Source of the DNA: an uncultured Clostridia bacterium
Lineage (GTDB): Bacteria; Bacillota; Clostridia; Christensenellales; Borkfalkiaceae
Assembly (NCBI GenBank): GCA_947630035.1
Contig: CANRFW010000006.1
Location: forward strand, 1-33,059
Direction: 5' to 3'
Length of the DNA stretch: 33,059 bases
A model generated the notes under the pieces. It saw only the letters and a list, made by a program, of their open reading frames with translations. It ran no database searches and was not told the DNA's origin. Shown here in pieces: positions 7,244-15,235 of the stretch (position 1 is the stretch's first letter; each line of letters starts with the position of its first letter). A program made the position numbers and the translations under genes.

Positions 7244-7597
7244 TCAATTCTCCTCGCGGGGAAGACGCGCGATCGCGGCGCGGACCGCCTTCACCCAGCG
7301 CCCCACGAAGAAGGCGTTGAGGCGAAAACTTCCCCTGTCCGTCACAAGGCGCATGCTCCTCGTGAGGAAGGGGATGCCGATCTTTTCGACGGCGTAGATC
7401 TCCCCGAGCGGGAGGTCGAAGGAGATCACCTCCCCCGTCGAGAGGTCCGCATAAAAATAGAACCGCCTGTCGGTGAGGGTCGCGTCCCCCGCGGCGAAAT
7501 AGCGGTATTGCCCCGTCACGGCGTAGTCCATCATGCCCTGTTTTAAGAGCGTCTCTCCCTTGCCGAGATGGAATTTTGCCCTCTTGCGCTTGCTCAT
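7244..7597 (-). CDS. Small PH/GRAM-like domain protein
   Basis: A 117-residue protein with no signal peptide or membrane segment. The pattern of beta-strands (GQYRYFAAGDATLTDRRFYFYAD, ISFDLPLGEIYAVEKI, MRLVTDRGSFRLNAFF) ending in a helix (VGRWVKAVRAAIARL) fits bacterial GRAM or PH-like domains; the TLTDRRFYFY motif is typical of that group. Function is unknown; some relatives bind lipids or proteins at the membrane. It has a good AAGGAGA ribosome site and its own promoter, and points away from the tRNA. Confidence 0.75.
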   Translation of the reverse strand: MSKRKRAKFHLGKGETLLKQGMMDYAVTGQYRYFAAGDATLTDRRFYFYADLSTGEVISFDLPLGEIYAVEKIGIPFLTRSMRLVTDRGSFRLNAFFVGRWVKAVRAAIARLPREEN

Positions 7598-7617
7598 GGT
7601 CTCTCCTTTTCGACAGT

Positions 7618-7646
7618 ATTATAGCGAAAGATGGGCGCGCCGTCAA
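7618..7646 (-). promoter_or_regulatory. Promoter of the PH-like gene
   Basis: On the minus strand TTGACG (7646-7641), 17-bp spacer, TATAAT (7623-7618), about 20 nt before the ATG at 7597. Confidence 0.85.
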
Positions 7647-7675
7647 GATTTTCGTAAAATTTACAACGATACCGC

Positions 7676-7704
7676 TTGACAACGCCCCCGATTTCCGCTA
7701 TAAT
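7676..7704 (+). promoter_or_regulatory. Promoter of tRNA-Gly
   Basis: TTGACA (7676-7681), 17-bp spacer, TATAAT (7699-7704), 11 nt before the tRNA: a full consensus match. Confidence 0.93.
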
Positions 7705-7715
7705 AAACACACAAT

Positions 7716-7790
7716 GCAGGAATCGCCTAGCGGTATGGCGCCAGCTTCCCAAGCTGGTTCCGGCGGGTTCGACTCCCGTTTCCTGCTCCA
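7716..7790 (+). tRNA. tRNA-Gly (anticodon CCC); integration site
   Basis: A 75-nt tRNA with acceptor GCAGGAA/TTCCTGC (7716-7722 with 7780-7786), discriminator T, and encoded CCA (7788-7790). The anticodon stem-loop is ccagc-ttCCCaa-gctgg with anticodon CCC at 7748-7750; the T arm contains GGTTCGACTCC. Its 3' end borders the mobile element whose integrase gene faces it, so the 3' half is the likely attL core. I found no second copy of the 3' end in the window, so attR should lie beyond 33059. Confidence 0.97.
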
Positions 7791-7793
7791 TTT

Positions 7794-7836
7794 ATGCGCA
7801 TATTTCCACGAAAAACACGGAAATATGCGCATTTTT
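7794..7836 (+). terminator. Terminator of tRNA-Gly
   Basis: Perfect 14-bp stem (7794-7807 with 7819-7832), 11-nt loop, T-run 7832-7836, starting 4 nt after the tRNA CCA. Because it follows the attachment site, it may be brought in by the element. Confidence 0.93.
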
Positions 7837-7874
7837 CATGTTGTTATACGGTGCATTTCGAGTTTTATTTTCGA

Positions 7875-7912
7875 TTTTGGGGCACGTTTTGGGGCATAAA
7901 ATCATCGGGGCA
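7875..7912. repeat. Three GGGGCA repeats, possible integrase arm sites
   Basis: TTTTGGGGCA occurs at 7875-7884 and 7887-7896, and GGGGCA again at 7907-7912 after ATC. They lie between attL and the end of the integrase gene, where arm-type binding sites of tyrosine integrases are usually found. The role is inferred from position and repetition. Confidence 0.45.
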
Positions 7913-7944
7913 AAAAAATATGCCCCCCATACGGAGGGCATATT
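7912..7944 (-). terminator. Terminator of the tRNA-proximal integrase
   Basis: On the minus strand a 9-bp stem (7944-7936 with 7925-7917) is followed by a T-run (7918-7912), immediately after the integrase stop codon at 7947. Confidence 0.85.
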
Positions 7945-7946
7945 GT

Positions 7947-9152
7947 TCAATAGCGGAATTTTTCACCTTCCCGAAAAAGATAGTCGTCGGACAGGTCGGT
8001 ATAAGCGTTTCCCAATTTGCCGAGCGAGTGCCCGACAAACTCATCGCGCGCCGCCTCTGCGATGCCGCATTCCTTGCAACGCGAGTAGAACGTCGTGCGC
8101 ATATCATAGAGGATATGGTCGGGGAGTACGGCAAGAAACTTTTCGCGCATGGTTTTGTAGGACGGAAATTCGAGCAAACCCGTGAATGTTTCCAAATACG
8201 GACGGAGCATCGGCGTGATGGGGATTTTCTTGTATTCGACCTTCTTGGTCTTTCGCTTGCTGTTGACTGCGATGATGAAATCTCCTTCGATGCGTGCGGT
8301 CGGATACTCATTCGGGCGCATTCCCGTGTAGAGCGCAACGGCAAAGGGAATTTCGTATTTCGTTCCCTTGAAAGCGCCGAGCAGGACTTTTTCTTCCTCT
8401 TTTGTGAGCGCTGTGCCGTGTTCGCGTTCATGCTCTTGATGAAGCACAATATCAAGCGGATTGCGTTTCATCAGCCCGTGGAGGATCGCCGCCTTAAAGA
8501 TGACATTCATCAACGAGTGAATTTCGTCCGCGGTCTTGCCGTGCCCCGTGGCGTCAATCTCATCCAATAGGCTCTGGCAGTGCGCGGGGGTGATTTTCCC
8601 AAACGGAATATCCCCGAAGTGCGGCTGTAAATACTTTTTGTAACGGTTCATGTCGTTTTTGTAGGTATTCTCCGCGACCTTCTTCTTCCGATAATTTTCA
8701 AAGTGGTAGAGCGCAAACGCATGGAAAGTCGTCGGCACGGAATATGCCGAGGTGCGTTTCTCTACCTTTTCCGCCGTTTTTAAGGCTTCGACAAATTTTT
8801 GTTTCGCTTGTTCGAGATTGTTGTCCGACACGGAAACATTGTATCCGTTGCGTCTGTATCTTATCTCATAGTTCCAAGAATTTCTTCCGCTTCTGCGCTT
8901 CCTGACGTGGGCGGTACAGCCGTCCGTCCGAAATTCCCTTCTGAATGTTTTAGGCATTTGAGAAATCTCCTTTATAGTAAATTCTAATGTTGTTTGGTCG
9001 CCCGTATCGGCAAGCCCTCTGTCTTTGAGGCTCTCCAAAGTGATGGAATCGGCAGCCAGCCTCATGATAGCGGCGGCAGCCTCCTCGCCCTCCGGCGACG
9101 CGGGCAGTTGCTGGACAAAGTTCAGCAGTTTGTTAATTTCAGACGTTCTCAT
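7947..9152 (-). CDS. Tyrosine recombinase / integrase (tRNA-proximal)
   Basis: A 401-residue phage-type tyrosine recombinase pointing at the tRNA. Order: an N-terminal extension, an arm-binding-like region (HVRKRRSGRNSWNYEIRYRR), a core-binding SAM-like domain (about 130-215, TFHAFALYHFENY...), then the catalytic domain with Arg in LYTGMRPNEY, Lys in the KRKTKKVEYKKIPI hairpin, YDMRTTF where the usual HxLR box carries Tyr in place of the first His, His in VGHSLG, and nucleophile Tyr in NAYTDLSDDYL. The start at 9152 is chosen for its AAGGAG site 7-8 nt upstream; a longer reading to 9227 has none. It should catalyse integration and excision at the adjacent tRNA-Gly. Confidence 0.92.
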   Translation of the reverse strand: MRTSEINKLLNFVQQLPASPEGEEAAAAIMRLAADSITLESLKDRGLADTGDQTTLEFTIKEISQMPKTFRREFRTDGCTAHVRKRRSGRNSWNYEIRYRRNGYNVSVSDNNLEQAKQKFVEALKTAEKVEKRTSAYSVPTTFHAFALYHFENYRKKKVAENTYKNDMNRYKKYLQPHFGDIPFGKITPAHCQSLLDEIDATGHGKTADEIHSLMNVIFKAAILHGLMKRNPLDIVLHQEHEREHGTALTKEEEKVLLGAFKGTKYEIPFAVALYTGMRPNEYPTARIEGDFIIAVNSKRKTKKVEYKKIPITPMLRPYLETFTGLLEFPSYKTMREKFLAVLPDHILYDMRTTFYSRCKECGIAEAARDEFVGHSLGKLGNAYTDLSDDYLFREGEKFRY

Positions 9153-9230
9153 GCCTTTCTCCTTCGAAACCGTTCTGTAAACAAGCCACAGAAAAGCAAT
9201 TTCGACAGGGGAAAAAGCAAAATTCATCCG

Positions 9231-9272
9231 TCAAGGCGGGACTCCCGCGCGAAACACATTCAAAAAACGCAT
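9231..9272 (-). CDS. Possible 13-codon leader peptide upstream of the integrase
   Basis: Minus-strand ORF reading MRFLNVFRAGVPP, with a perfect AGGAGG 7 nt before its ATG and its stop at 9233-9231, 78 nt before the integrase start. The strong ribosome site on so short an ORF suggests a leader peptide that could modulate integrase translation. Only its position and ribosome site support it. Confidence 0.35.
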   Translation of the reverse strand: MRFLNVFRAGVPP

Positions 9273-9382
9273 AACGCAACCTCCTGTTGATTGTTGATTT
9301 GTCTTTCGACAAAACAGGGGGTGGCGAAAAAAGACACGCGGTCAAACGGTGCGGACACCTCCGCCGCAAAGGAGCATAAAGG

Positions 9383-9405
9383 AAAAAGCCGACGAACGTC
9401 GGCTT
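9383..9405 (-). terminator. Minus-strand intrinsic terminator
   Basis: A 9-bp arm pair (9405-9397 with 9394-9386) with a very short loop is followed on the minus strand by five T (9387-9383). It lies directly after the stop codon of the 22-codon ORF. Confidence 0.8.
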
Positions 9406-9409
9406 ATAG

Positions 9410-9478
9410 TTATTTGCCCCTCTTGCGAGTTTGACAGCCAGTGGCTTTTTTCGGTAAAACCACCCCCCAGAAAGACAA
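9410..9478 (-). CDS. Possible 22-residue basic peptide with its own terminator
   Basis: Minus-strand ORF starting at TTG 9478 with AAGGAG 5 nt upstream and ending in TAA at 9412-9410. The last residues are GVVLPKKATGCQTRKRGK, giving a basic peptide with one Cys. A terminator hairpin begins 5 nt after the stop, as expected for a short transcript. The same stretch could be a structured noncoding RNA. No family is recognised. Confidence 0.3.
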   Translation of the reverse strand: MSFWGVVLPKKATGCQTRKRGK

Positions 9479-9543
9479 AACAACTCCTTATTTTGCTGTT
9501 TGCGTATGCGCCTATTCTGTTTGCGGAGCAGACATTTTTTGAT

Positions 9544-9574
9544 AAAAAGAGGACGTTTCACAAGAGAAACGTCC
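9544..9574 (-). terminator. Minus-strand intrinsic terminator
   Basis: 9-bp perfect stem (9574-9566 with 9559-9551), 6-nt loop, then TCTTTTT on the minus strand. It would stop transcripts coming leftward from the start region of the second recombinase. Confidence 0.75.
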
Positions 9575-9772
9575 ATTTATGGCAACACCTTATGCGCCAT
9601 TCAAATATGGTAAAAAGTCCGAGTTTTTCACAGCGTTTATTTATTATAATAGAAAACGCGGCGGTCATATGCGGCAGACGGCGGGACAAAAAAAGGCAAA
9701 TTGTACTTATAAGAGGTATAAAAGGAAAGAAATCGGAAAACCAAACATTTAGAAAAAGGAGCAATCAAAAAA

Positions 9773-10762
9773 ATGAATTATGCAAAATGTTTTAACGATT
9801 GGCTTGTGGCGATAAAACCGGAGTTGAAAGGCAGTTCGTTTTGCAGGTATCAACGGTTTGCGGAGAGCCAAATCATGCCCGAACTCGGCGGCTATGATTT
9901 GGAGGAGTTGAACAGCAGGGTCATACAAGGCTTTATCGTGCGCAAGAGCGAGGAGTGTTCGGTGTCGTCGGCGAAAGGGATGCTCTCGCTCATCAGGCGG
10001 TCGCTGCTCTATGCCGAAGAAGAAGGCATGGCGGTAGGCGCAAATCCCGAACGCATACGGTTCAAACCGAGAAAGCGGGACGAAGAAGAAAAAAAGAAAC
10101 GCTGTCTCACGAAGGCGGAGCAACAGCGTTTGGAGGAATACATTTTGAAGGAAGCGCCGCGGAAAATGTTCGGCGTCATCATCTGCCTTTATACGGGTCT
10201 GCGGGCGGGAGAATTGCTTGCGCTGGAATGGACGGATATTGACTTCGAGCATGGTCTGCTCTCGGTGAACAAGTCCTGCCGCGACGGATACGGCGAGGAC
10301 GGCTCGAAGCGGATCGTCGATACGCCCAAGACGAGATCGTCCCGCCGCACGATCCCGCTGCCCCGCGCTCTCTTGAAAGCATTACGCCGTATGCGCAAAG
10401 AGAGCAAGGGAAAGTTCGTGATCGAAACGAAGAACGGCGAACCCGTTTCCATGCGTTCCTATCTATACAGTTTCAGTAAAATTCTGGAACGGTTGAATAT
10501 CCCGCACATGGGACTGCACGGATTGCGGCACACGTTCGCGACGCGCGCCATCGAGTGCAAGATGGACGTAAAGACCATCTCCGAGATCATGGGACACAGT
10601 TCGGTCTCCGTTACGCTCAATATCTACGCGCACAGTCTCGAAGAGCATAAGGCGATGATGATGAATAAGTTGGGAAAAATGTTGGATTTACATTCGACAG
10701 AAAACTTCTATGAATTACAATATCCAAGAAAATCCGACAAGAAAAAAACTTTGATTACATAA
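9773..10762 (+). CDS. Second tyrosine recombinase
   Basis: A 329-residue XerC/D-like tyrosine recombinase. The N-terminal SAM-like core-binding domain spans about 1-90; the catalytic domain has Arg in YTGLRAGELLAL, Lys in TPKTRSSRRTIPL, the full HGLRHTFATR box, GHSSVSVTLNIY with the last His/Trp-position residue and the nucleophile Tyr in NIYAHS. All catalytic residues are intact. AAGGAG lies 10 nt before the ATG. It is divergent from the first integrase and reads toward the secreted-protein cassette, so it may mobilise that part, invert DNA, or be the integrase of a nested element. Confidence 0.93.
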   Translation: MNYAKCFNDWLVAIKPELKGSSFCRYQRFAESQIMPELGGYDLEELNSRVIQGFIVRKSEECSVSSAKGMLSLIRRSLLYAEEEGMAVGANPERIRFKPRKRDEEEKKKRCLTKAEQQRLEEYILKEAPRKMFGVIICLYTGLRAGELLALEWTDIDFEHGLLSVNKSCRDGYGEDGSKRIVDTPKTRSSRRTIPLPRALLKALRRMRKESKGKFVIETKNGEPVSMRSYLYSFSKILERLNIPHMGLHGLRHTFATRAIECKMDVKTISEIMGHSSVSVTLNIYAHSLEEHKAMMMNKLGKMLDLHSTENFYELQYPRKSDKKKTLIT

Positions 10763-10948
10763 CAAAGTATAGTCCTCTAATCGCCAAATGTCAAGCCAAT
10801 ATGACCCCCGCAAGCAGAAAAAATAAAAAATTTGACGGATAAATGTGTATATATTCACTTCGACATTCATAATTCGTCTGCCGAAGCCCTTTGGCTACTG
10901 TTTTTTTCTTGGATATTGTAAATCCGCGAAAAAAAAGGGGCGGTTGGA

Positions 10949-13297
10949 ATGTATAAAATTCACGGAAAGAAAGTTATCCTATCGGTCGTTTTCCTTGCGG
11001 CGTTCGCACTTGCGGCGGCTGCTTGCGGCGAGGCGGCGCACACGCACACTTTTTCCGAGGATTGGAATAGCGACGACGATAATCATTGGCGCGTAGCGAC
11101 CTGCGGCGACACGGATGAAGTCGCCGACATGGGCGCGCACGAGTGGACGCATTGGACGGCGGTCGCCGCCACCTGCGATACGGACGGCGAGGAACTCTAC
11201 ACCTGTTCCGTCTGCGGTGCGACGTACACCGATCCTATCCCCGCGGGACACCGTTATTCCGATTGGATATACGACAACGAAACGCCTGTACATTATAAGG
11301 TCCCTGTCTGCGAGCATACGGACGCGCCCATCATCGGGCCTTACGAACACGTGGACGAGGACGGCGACAATCTTTGCGACGAGTGCGGCTGGGCGATCCG
11401 TCATATCCACATGTTTGAGAGCGCGTGGGAAGTAACGGAAAACGTTCATTGGCACGTGGCGACCTGCGAGCATAGACAAGAGTTCGGCAGTTACGGCGAA
11501 CACGAGTTTGTAGACGGCGTTTGCACGTGCGGCGTTACGGAGGCGGAGAAGGACGTTTATGCGCTCTATGCGGAGACGGGCAGTTTCACCTTCAAAGAGT
11601 GGCGCAAAGACCTTGCGGAGAACGGCGTCGTAAGCGTGGAACTCAATTCGAGCGGTGATGGGGTGTATGTCTATGAGGACGGGACGGAAACGGTCGCCCT
11701 TCTCGGCGAGCGCACCGTCCGTATCCGCGCGACGGCATCGGGTCAAGGCCTCCCGCACGTTTGGTTTAAGGTGTCGGCATACGACACCGCCACGCAGGCG
11801 TATATCGACTACAACGGCACGAACGTTTTGGGGCTTGCCGAGACGGACGCGAACGGCTACGCCGAAATCAAGTTCAGACCGCTCGGCGGTTACACGACGA
11901 GCGCGTTGAAATATCATGTTCTCGCCGCAGAGAACGGCGAAGTGAATGAGGACGGTTCGGTGCGGGCGCTCCCCCGTAAATACACGTACAGTTCTACCGC
12001 CTCGGCAAAGCGTACTGTGAATATAACGGAGGGCGCAGAAAACGAAATCGATGCAGGCACGGTAACGTTCAAATTTTCGGACGAGCAGGAATACTACGGC
12101 ACGATCGACCTTCCCTATCGCCGCTATTATAGAAATCCGCTCGACGGCGAAAATTTGACGGAAGATAATAAGGAATATACGTTCACCGCATTCGGCGGGG
12201 GATATACGGATTATTTCTACTTTGAAACTTACACCGTCCCTACGGCTTATGCCCTCAGTAGCGAGCGATGGAGCAGTGAACAGAAGAACACGATCCGCCA
12301 AAATTCCCAAGAGGCGGCAGCGGGCAAATATAAAATCAGTTTTAAGGCTGCCGACTCCACCGCCACTATCACGCTGCGGCTCTTGGTCGATAAGACGATA
12401 GAGGGAGAGGAATGGGTCTCGGGCGGTGAATACCATATGGGGCAAATTTACACGGGCGGAGACTTTATTTGGGTAAATATCTCGTCCGACACCGCGACCG
12501 CTGTGTTCAATCTCACCCTTGTCTCGGACAAGGCGACGGAAGTAACGCTCACCGTGGAGCGCGAAAGCGATTATGTCGCGCCCGTCGACCCCGAGTGGAA
12601 TTTGGGTGTAGGCGAGGAAAACCAAGCGACGTATGTCAGAATGAAGTATAGCAGTATGGGGTCAAACCCGTGCAAATTCAATCTGCAAGACGTTGCAAGC
12701 GGGCTTTATCTTCTCACCATCACCCCTACGGCTACTGTCGGTGCGCCCACGGCAATGATTTTGACGGTCAAATTCGACGACGGAACGGTTGTTGGCAGCA
12801 TGGCGCTCAAAGACCGCGCATGGAAAGGCTATGTGCAAGTGCCCCAAGACGCCGTGCAAATGATTATCAGCAACGGCACGTCGGAAATCTCCGAATGCAC
12901 GGTTTGCCTCACACCCTACAACGCGAACCCCGAATTGACAGCCGAGACCAAGACGGAGATCGCGGGAACGTTCGGGACGGAAAACCCCTTGAAAATCAAG
13001 TTGGCGGCTTCCGTCGCTCCCGGCAAATACACGTTGAAGATCACCGCATACGGGCCTATCAGTGCAGCGCCTACCTCGCCCAATTTTACGGTTACGGTAG
13101 GAGATGCGACGTTCACGGGCACGGGAACGAGCAGGAGCAGCATGACGAGAGTTCCCGTAAACGATATTGCGGAAATCGAATTGCAAATCGAAATCAAAGA
13201 AGGAGACACGGAAATCTCCATAAGCGGCGGGCTTGTTTCTTCTATTTACTATGCCTATGTCGCGGACGTTACTCTTTCGCCCGTTGCGGCGGAATAG
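10949..13297 (+). CDS. Large secreted lipoprotein with Cys/His modules and beta-sandwich repeats
   Basis: A 782-residue surface protein. A basic start and hydrophobic helix end in ALAAAACGE with lipid-attachment Cys26. Residues about 30-200 hold four short Cys/His-rich modules: HWRVATCGD, YTCSVCGATYTDP, DNLCDECGW, and HWHVATCEH...GVCTCG. Such modules recur in exported proteins of gut Firmicutes. After a DVYALYAE...FKEWRKDLAE motif come Ig-like beta-rich stretches, with APGKYTLKITAYG near the end. Function is unknown; adhesion or binding is a guess from architecture. First gene of a four-gene same-strand cassette. Confidence 0.8.
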   Translation: MYKIHGKKVILSVVFLAAFALAAAACGEAAHTHTFSEDWNSDDDNHWRVATCGDTDEVADMGAHEWTHWTAVAATCDTDGEELYTCSVCGATYTDPIPAGHRYSDWIYDNETPVHYKVPVCEHTDAPIIGPYEHVDEDGDNLCDECGWAIRHIHMFESAWEVTENVHWHVATCEHRQEFGSYGEHEFVDGVCTCGVTEAEKDVYALYAETGSFTFKEWRKDLAENGVVSVELNSSGDGVYVYEDGTETVALLGERTVRIRATASGQGLPHVWFKVSAYDTATQAYIDYNGTNVLGLAETDANGYAEIKFRPLGGYTTSALKYHVLAAENGEVNEDGSVRALPRKYTYSSTASAKRTVNITEGAENEIDAGTVTFKFSDEQEYYGTIDLPYRRYYRNPLDGENLTEDNKEYTFTAFGGGYTDYFYFETYTVPTAYALSSERWSSEQKNTIRQNSQEAAAGKYKISFKAADSTATITLRLLVDKTIEGEEWVSGGEYHMGQIYTGGDFIWVNISSDTATAVFNLTLVSDKATEVTLTVERESDYVAPVDPEWNLGVGEENQATYVRMKYSSMGSNPCKFNLQDVASGLYLLTITPTATVGAPTAMILTVKFDDGTVVGSMALKDRAWKGYVQVPQDAVQMIISNGTSEISECTVCLTPYNANPELTAETKTEIAGTFGTENPLKIKLAASVAPGKYTLKITAYGPISAAPTSPNFTVTVGDATFTGTGTSRSSMTRVPVNDIAEIELQIEIKEGDTEISISGGLVSSIYYAYVADVTLSPVAAE

Positions 13298-13323
13298 TGC
13301 GGTTATCATCTTGTCCTCTACGA

Positions 13324-13339
13324 GAGTCCGAAAGGACTC
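13324..13339 (+). other. Intergenic hairpin with GAAA tetraloop
   Basis: Six-bp stem gagtcc/ggactc around a GAAA loop, in the 79-bp gap between the first two cassette genes. No T-run follows, so it more likely marks mRNA processing or stability than termination. Confidence 0.45.
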
Positions 13340-13376
13340 CGCGGGAAAAATAAATTTATTTGCAGGAGGTCAAACT

Positions 13377-15143
13377 ATGGTAAAGTCAAACCGTAAAACG
13401 CTGTTTATGACAGTAGCGGCTTTGGCGGCGAGCGCCGTTGCTTTTTCGGGCGCGGCAATCGCAGTGGCGCCTTCAATGAGCGCCGACGCAGCGTCGTATG
13501 TGATGGACGCCGAAATCGGACCCGGGGAAACGGTTTCCGGTCTCACAATCACAGACGGGCAACCCGTAACGCTCGATTTGACGGGCGTCTCCGCAGGACA
13601 GTATATGGCGAAGGCGGTCGTAACGTCGATCGTTCGGAATGAAGAAGAACCCTATGAGTTCCAAAACGACGTTGAAGCACAGGTAGACACGATGGAGGAC
13701 TTCACTTTCCTGTCTTACAGCCAAGTGGAAAAAGCCTATATCGGTGTCATTACGGTTGCGGACACGTCCACGTCCCTCACGTTGAGTACGTTCTCTTTGA
13801 ACGAACTCACCGTGAATGTCTCTCTCGACAATCTGTATATCGGACCTGCGACGAGTTATAACCTCAACGGCATCGATCTCTCCTCCGAGTCCACCTCGAT
13901 CGAGTTGAGAGACTTTGTGCCTGCGGACTACACGCTCTCGGTCAACCTCGGCTTCGGTCTCGCCGAGTTGCCCACCGTAGAAGCACAAATCGGCGAAGGC
14001 GAGACCATCACGCTGACGGCTCCCGACCCCGAGGAAGTCGTGGCAGGCGAAGCAGCGATCTATACGGCTTCGATCTCCATCGGCAGCGAACCCGGTGCGC
14101 TCTCCGTTTGGACGAGTTCCGACACGGTGATCCCTTCGACAATTTCCGTCGATCGCGTCATCCCCGTGGTTGCGCTCCCTGCAACCGCGCAGTCCTATGA
14201 GATCGCCATCCCCGTAACGTACAGTTACACCGCAGCGGCCGATGGGTACTACACCTTTGCCGTCAACAAGGCGGAGGCGACCTCGTATTTCGCCCTCTCC
14301 GTCAACGAGGTGGAGGATACCGACGAGGGCATCGTTGTAGTAAGCAACAATTATCCCGTCTATCTCGCCGCAGGGCAGGAGTACTACGTAACCGTAACCT
14401 ATACGAGCGCCGATTCGGGTCTGGATAGCAATCTCAATCCGACCGACGTTCCGCAGGATGCAACGGCGACGGTTGCGGTTGATAATTGGGAGGCTCCCAC
14501 GCTCGAGGCTAATTCGCAGATGGTGTACGTCCCCGTCGTAAAACAAGACGTGGAGGGCGTGAACGCCGTTTCCATTCCCCTTCATGTGGAGGCGGGTACT
14601 TACGACATCGTTTTGACGGACGTTCTCTATGAGGCTACGCACGTTTACGCGCACTATGGCGAAACGACCAAAGAGTTGTCTCTCCCGTACTACGATACCA
14701 TCACGTTCGCGGGCGATGAGGAGGAGATTTATTTCACTTTCGTCTATATCTTCGTACCCGATCCCGATTATCCCGACGTCGGTCCTTCCGAAACGCCCGA
14801 CCGCTTCACTATGGGTGTAACCATCAGCCCGCAGCAGCCGATCGTGGATGATGAGATCCGCCTCAATGAGAGCAAGACCATCACCATCGGAGCGAACGAG
14901 ACGGCAATTTACTTTATGTACAATATGCCGGTCGGGACTTATGACGTTGAACTTGGCGGGGATTACGACTATATTTCCGTTGAGGACGCTTTCGATCATC
15001 CGGTTGTGGAACTGGGCGAGGGGCTGGGTGAACTCCACGTAACGCTCGTTGAGGGCGATGCGGAGGGGACTACCTATACCGTGGCGATTGCGTTCATCAA
15101 TCATTCCGATGCACCGGTAACTTTCACCGTGTATATCGGTTGA
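13377..15143 (+). CDS. Sec-secreted beta-rich surface protein
   Basis: A 588-residue exported protein. Start at 13377 has AGGAGG 8 nt upstream. A signal peptide of about 38 residues ends near SMSADAASY with an Ala-X-Ala type site; there is no lipobox Cys, LPXTG motif or C-terminal membrane segment. The mature part is acidic and made of repeated beta modules, each with a G-x-Y-x-(I/L/V) turn: AGQYMAKAVV, ADYTLSVNLG, AGTYDIVLTDV, VGTYDVELGG. These echo motifs in the flanking lipoproteins. No known family is recognised; it may be retained by its lipoprotein neighbours. Confidence 0.78.
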   Translation: MVKSNRKTLFMTVAALAASAVAFSGAAIAVAPSMSADAASYVMDAEIGPGETVSGLTITDGQPVTLDLTGVSAGQYMAKAVVTSIVRNEEEPYEFQNDVEAQVDTMEDFTFLSYSQVEKAYIGVITVADTSTSLTLSTFSLNELTVNVSLDNLYIGPATSYNLNGIDLSSESTSIELRDFVPADYTLSVNLGFGLAELPTVEAQIGEGETITLTAPDPEEVVAGEAAIYTASISIGSEPGALSVWTSSDTVIPSTISVDRVIPVVALPATAQSYEIAIPVTYSYTAAADGYYTFAVNKAEATSYFALSVNEVEDTDEGIVVVSNNYPVYLAAGQEYYVTVTYTSADSGLDSNLNPTDVPQDATATVAVDNWEAPTLEANSQMVYVPVVKQDVEGVNAVSIPLHVEAGTYDIVLTDVLYEATHVYAHYGETTKELSLPYYDTITFAGDEEEIYFTFVYIFVPDPDYPDVGPSETPDRFTMGVTISPQQPIVDDEIRLNESKTITIGANETAIYFMYNMPVGTYDVELGGDYDYISVEDAFDHPVVELGEGLGELHVTLVEGDAEGTTYTVAIAFINHSDAPVTFTVYIG

Positions 15144-15162
15144 TTTAAGTTTTCGACCCGCA

Positions 15163-15188
15163 GCCCCGCGGGAGGAATCCCGCGGGGC
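15163..15188 (+). other. Strong intergenic hairpin with GGAA tetraloop
   Basis: Perfect 11-bp GC-rich stem (15163-15173 with 15178-15188) around GGAA, a GNRA-type loop. No T-run follows. It lies between the second and third cassette genes and could uncouple their expression levels. Confidence 0.6.
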
Positions 15189-15235
15189 GATACGGTCGGC
15201 GTAAAAAATAAGAAAATAAGGAGAATGTAAATAAT

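Larger units (their letters stand above)
9153..9772. other. 620-bp gene-poor, AT-rich region between the two recombinases
   Basis: No ordinary gene is supported here. It holds a 13-codon leader-like ORF, a 22-codon ORF ending in a terminator, a GAAA-loop hairpin (around 9298-9313), and two intrinsic terminators that work on the minus strand. Base composition is visibly richer in A and T than in the chromosomal part. A TATAAT at 9645-9650 lies upstream of the second recombinase but lacks a good -35. Confidence 0.6.

Noticed and set aside
9139-9795. Overlapping 145- and 148-residue frames in the gene-poor region
   Set aside because: They cross two terminators and overlap both recombinase starts in other frames; their sequences show no consistent protein-like character.
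10832-10855. Promoter TTGACG ... TATATT before the first lipoprotein
   Set aside because: The spacer is only 12 bp (14 bp to a weaker TATTCA), too short for a sigma-A promoter.
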